A DNA stretch of 64,000 nucleotides. Source: Roseiarcus sp963764955 (GTDB taxonomy: Bacteria; Pseudomonadota; Alphaproteobacteria; Rhizobiales; Beijerinckiaceae). Every line of letters begins with the position of its first letter. The stretch's first letter is position 1. The notes under the pieces were generated by a model. The model made no database searches and had not been told where the DNA came from. It saw nothing but the letters and a program-made list of their open reading frames with translations. The stretch covers positions 62,001-126,000 of the forward strand of contig CAVXVE010000070.1 of assembly GCA_963764955.1 (NCBI GenBank), read 5' to 3'. Positions 62,302-64,000 of the stretch are shown one piece after another. Made by a program: the position numbers and the translations under genes.

Positions 62302-63834
62302 TTACCGCCGCAGCCCGCCGATAATTACCGCGAGGTCCGCGGCAGGCGTCGCCACCTGGGGTGGGCGCGCCGGCGGATCGAGTTCAGGAGATCGGGGCCT
62401 TGGCGCTGGCGCCGCGCCCTGGTCGCCCTCGAGGTCGTAGGTCTGGCCGAGATAGTCGCTCGGCCCTATCGCGTCTGCGACCGCCCCGTTTCCGTGACTG
62501 CCCGCTGTCGCCGGCGACGCGGATCCGGAGGGAGGGTTGGCGGTGATCTGTTGTTCGAGCGTCTTGAGATCGGCGGACGCGGCATCCGCCGCAGCGGCAG
62601 CCTGCGGCGAGGCCGGGAGCGGCACGGACAGCTGGTCGCTGGATGCGACTGGCGCCGACGACGGCGAGACGTCCCGCGCGACCGGAAGAGGTGGCGACTG
62701 CGCCACAATGCGCTCATTGAAAGGACCCTGCGCGGGCGAGGGGACCGCGGCGTGGGCGACCGGCTCAGGCGAAGTTTGCGACGGCGCGGTCGTCCGTGGG
62801 CCAGCCTGCCGCGCAGCCTCGGCAAGAGTTTGGGAGGAAGGCGCCGGCGCGCCCATTTCGCTGACCTCCGCCGACGCCGGTTTTAAATTCTGAGCCGCGG
62901 GCGCCGTATTCGGCTCGATCTGGACGGTCGCGGTCATGCCGGCGACAAGTTTGACGCCCTCCGGAACCTCATCGATGTGAATGCGAACCGGGACGCGCTG
63001 GGCGAGGCGCACGAAGGTGAAGATCGGATTGACCGAGGCGAGCCCGGAAGCGTCGGGCGTCGCATTCGGGACGTTGATGCCGCGCGCGAGCCCTTGAACC
63101 CTGCCGCGGAGCAGCGGGGTGTACCCCATGAGTTTGATCGTCGCGGCGTCGCCTTCACGGATCCGGCTCAGCGCCGTCTCCTCGAAATAGGCGTCGACCC
63201 AGTAGGAATCGGAGTTCACCACCGAAAGCTGCAGGGCTCCTACGTCGGCATAGTTGCCCAGCTGGGCGGAAAGATTGGTGATATAGCCGTTGACGGGAGA
63301 GCGCACCCGCGTGCGCTGATAATTGACTCGCGCCAGCTCAAGGTTCGCGAGCGCCGTTTGGTAGGCCGCCTCGGCGGTGGCCGCCTGGCTGATATAAGTC
63401 TGCCGCTCCTCCATCGTGACCGCAACGTCATTGAGGCGGAGCCGTCGGGTCATTTCGGCGTTCGCGTTGTCGGCGACCGCTTTCGCCTGCTCGACAGCCG
63501 CCTGCGCCTGCCGGACGGCGATCGAGTAATTCCTCGGGTCAACCAGCATTAAAAGGTCGCCCTTGTGGACGAACTGGTTGTCGGCGATCGGCAATTTCAC
63601 GATTTCGCCGGCGACCTGAGGGGCGATTTTCACCACGTAAGCGCGGACCGCGCCGTCGCGCGTCCAGGGCGTTCCCATGTAATATTGCCAGGCGCCCCAG
63701 CCAGCCGCGGCCGCGGCGCAAACGATGATCGCCGTGATCAGAAACGGAAGGACATGCACAGACGGCAGAACCGGCCGGCTCTTGGTGGCCGGCGCGACGG
63801 CAATGTCACTGGCTTTCAATTCGACGCCGGACAT
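62302..63834 (-). CDS. HlyD-family membrane fusion protein (AaeA/EmrA-like) with long low-complexity tail
   Basis: A 510-residue periplasmic adaptor. After one transmembrane helix near residues 25-45 come the biotinyl-lipoyl half WTRDGAVRAYVVKIAPQVAGEIVKLPIADNQFVHKGDLL, a helical hairpin, and the second half VNYQRTRVRSPVNGYITNLSAQLGNYADVG. The beta barrel follows (SYWVDAYFEETALSRIREGD, VPVRIHIDEVPEGVKLVAGMTATVQI). Residues about 310-510 are an unusual Pro/Ala/Ser-rich tail. With the DUF1656 gene before it, this is an AaeA-type efflux unit; a FUSC/AaeB pump is expected to the right. The ATG at 63834 shares TGATG with the DUF1656 stop. Confidence 0.9.
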   Translation of the reverse strand: MSGVELKASDIAVAPATKSRPVLPSVHVLPFLITAIIVCAAAAAGWGAWQYYMGTPWTRDGAVRAYVVKIAPQVAGEIVKLPIADNQFVHKGDLLMLVDPRNYSIAVRQAQAAVEQAKAVADNANAEMTRRLRLNDVAVTMEERQTYISQAATAEAAYQTALANLELARVNYQRTRVRSPVNGYITNLSAQLGNYADVGALQLSVVNSDSYWVDAYFEETALSRIREGDAATIKLMGYTPLLRGRVQGLARGINVPNATPDASGLASVNPIFTFVRLAQRVPVRIHIDEVPEGVKLVAGMTATVQIEPNTAPAAQNLKPASAEVSEMGAPAPSSQTLAEAARQAGPRTTAPSQTSPEPVAHAAVPSPAQGPFNERIVAQSPPLPVARDVSPSSAPVASSDQLSVPLPASPQAAAAADAASADLKTLEQQITANPPSGSASPATAGSHGNGAVADAIGPSDYLGQTYDLEGDQGAAPAPRPRSPELDPPARPPQVATPAADLAVIIGGLRR

Positions 63835-64000
63835 CAGGAACCCCAGCGTGCGATCATGACGATGATCGACGAGGCGATGATAACATAGAGCGCGATCTCG
63901 AACAGGGCGGGATGCCACACGTACTCGGCAAGCCCGAACCGATCGCCCGTCCGCCTTAGGATGACGTAAATGATCCAGGCGACGGCGAGGATCAGCGTGA
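63834..64000 (-). CDS. DUF1656 small membrane protein (5' end cut by the window)
   Basis: The last 55 residues of a protein of the DUF1656 family, which has two transmembrane segments and is typically about 65 residues. The visible part is LAVAWIIYVILRRTGDRFGLAEYVWHPALFEIALYVIIA, with the conserved RRTG and WHPALF motif. It commonly sits between the FUSC pump and the HlyD adaptor of aromatic-acid efflux systems. Its stop TGA at 63834-63836 overlaps the HlyD start. The start codon is beyond base 64000. Confidence 0.85.
   Translation of the reverse strand, partial: TLILAVAWIIYVILRRTGDRFGLAEYVWHPALFEIALYVIIASSIIVMIARWGS

Noticed and set aside
1..64000. tRNA, rRNA, CRISPR, insertion sequence or prophage
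   Set aside because: I looked for TpsiC-like GGTTCGAATCC, regular spaced repeats, transposase motifs and phage structural genes and found none convincing.

Overview
The window is a GC-rich chromosomal segment from an alphaproteobacterium, most likely in the order Hyphomicrobiales (Rhizobiales), perhaps close to the Beijerinckiaceae/Methylocystaceae. This is inferred from gene content: an LpcC-type LPS core mannosyltransferase, the DivK-PleD pair, an EipB (DUF1849) periplasmic protein, an erpA-dgt-argS-SPOR-nagZ run, a DUF3572 gene, and a LexA gene preceded by the alphaproteobacterial SOS box GTTC-N7-GTTC. No rRNA, tRNA, CRISPR array, insertion sequence or prophage was seen.

Layout. 1-5.5 kb: the N-terminal part of an HtrA protease, two LPS glycosyltransferases, a 2OG-Fe(II) oxygenase, a CadD-like transporter and a secreted seven-repeat protein. 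5.6-17.2 kb: a tightly packed glycogen operon on the minus strand, glgP-glgB-glgC-glgA-glgX/malQ, whose last gene is a debranching enzyme fused to 4-alpha-glucanotransferase. 18.3-22.4 kb: an aa3-type cytochrome oxidase operon ctaC-ctaD-ctaG-ctaE without ctaB. 22.5-34.4 kb: assorted small enzymes, an ABC-2 exporter, parC, a VapBC-type toxin-antitoxin pair, an MFS carrier and a lone Flp pilin. 34.5-36.8 kb: a P1B-type metal ATPase with a C-terminal hemerythrin domain. 37.1-43.2 kb: the housekeeping run erpA, dgt, argS, a SPOR protein and nagZ. 43.4-48 kb: a cyclase-like/SRPBCC protein, divK-pleD, a DUF3572 gene and dinB. 48-53.9 kb: a large arylsulfatase, eipB, a DHFR-like protein and scpA-scpB. 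54.3-64 kb: lexA, an AtoDA-type CoA-transferase, a Tlde1-like L,D-transpeptidase-fold protein, an MFS carrier, a jacalin-like lectin/Vps62 protein, and an HlyD-DUF1656 efflux module running off the right edge.

The main systems are glycogen synthesis and breakdown, terminal respiration, cell-cycle signalling, chromosome organisation (ParC, ScpAB), the SOS response and envelope building. Nine single-base frameshifts interrupt otherwise well conserved genes: glgA, glgX/malQ (two), erpA, dgt (two), argS, the arylsulfatase and atoD. Each can be repaired by one base and the repaired lengths match the families. Because argS is essential, these look like residual long-read sequencing errors rather than decay. 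The most unusual proteins are the lectin/Vps62 fusion at 59880-62057 and the hemerythrin-bearing ATPase at 34494-36788. I did not find a convincing new multi-gene system; most of the window is ordinary core genome.
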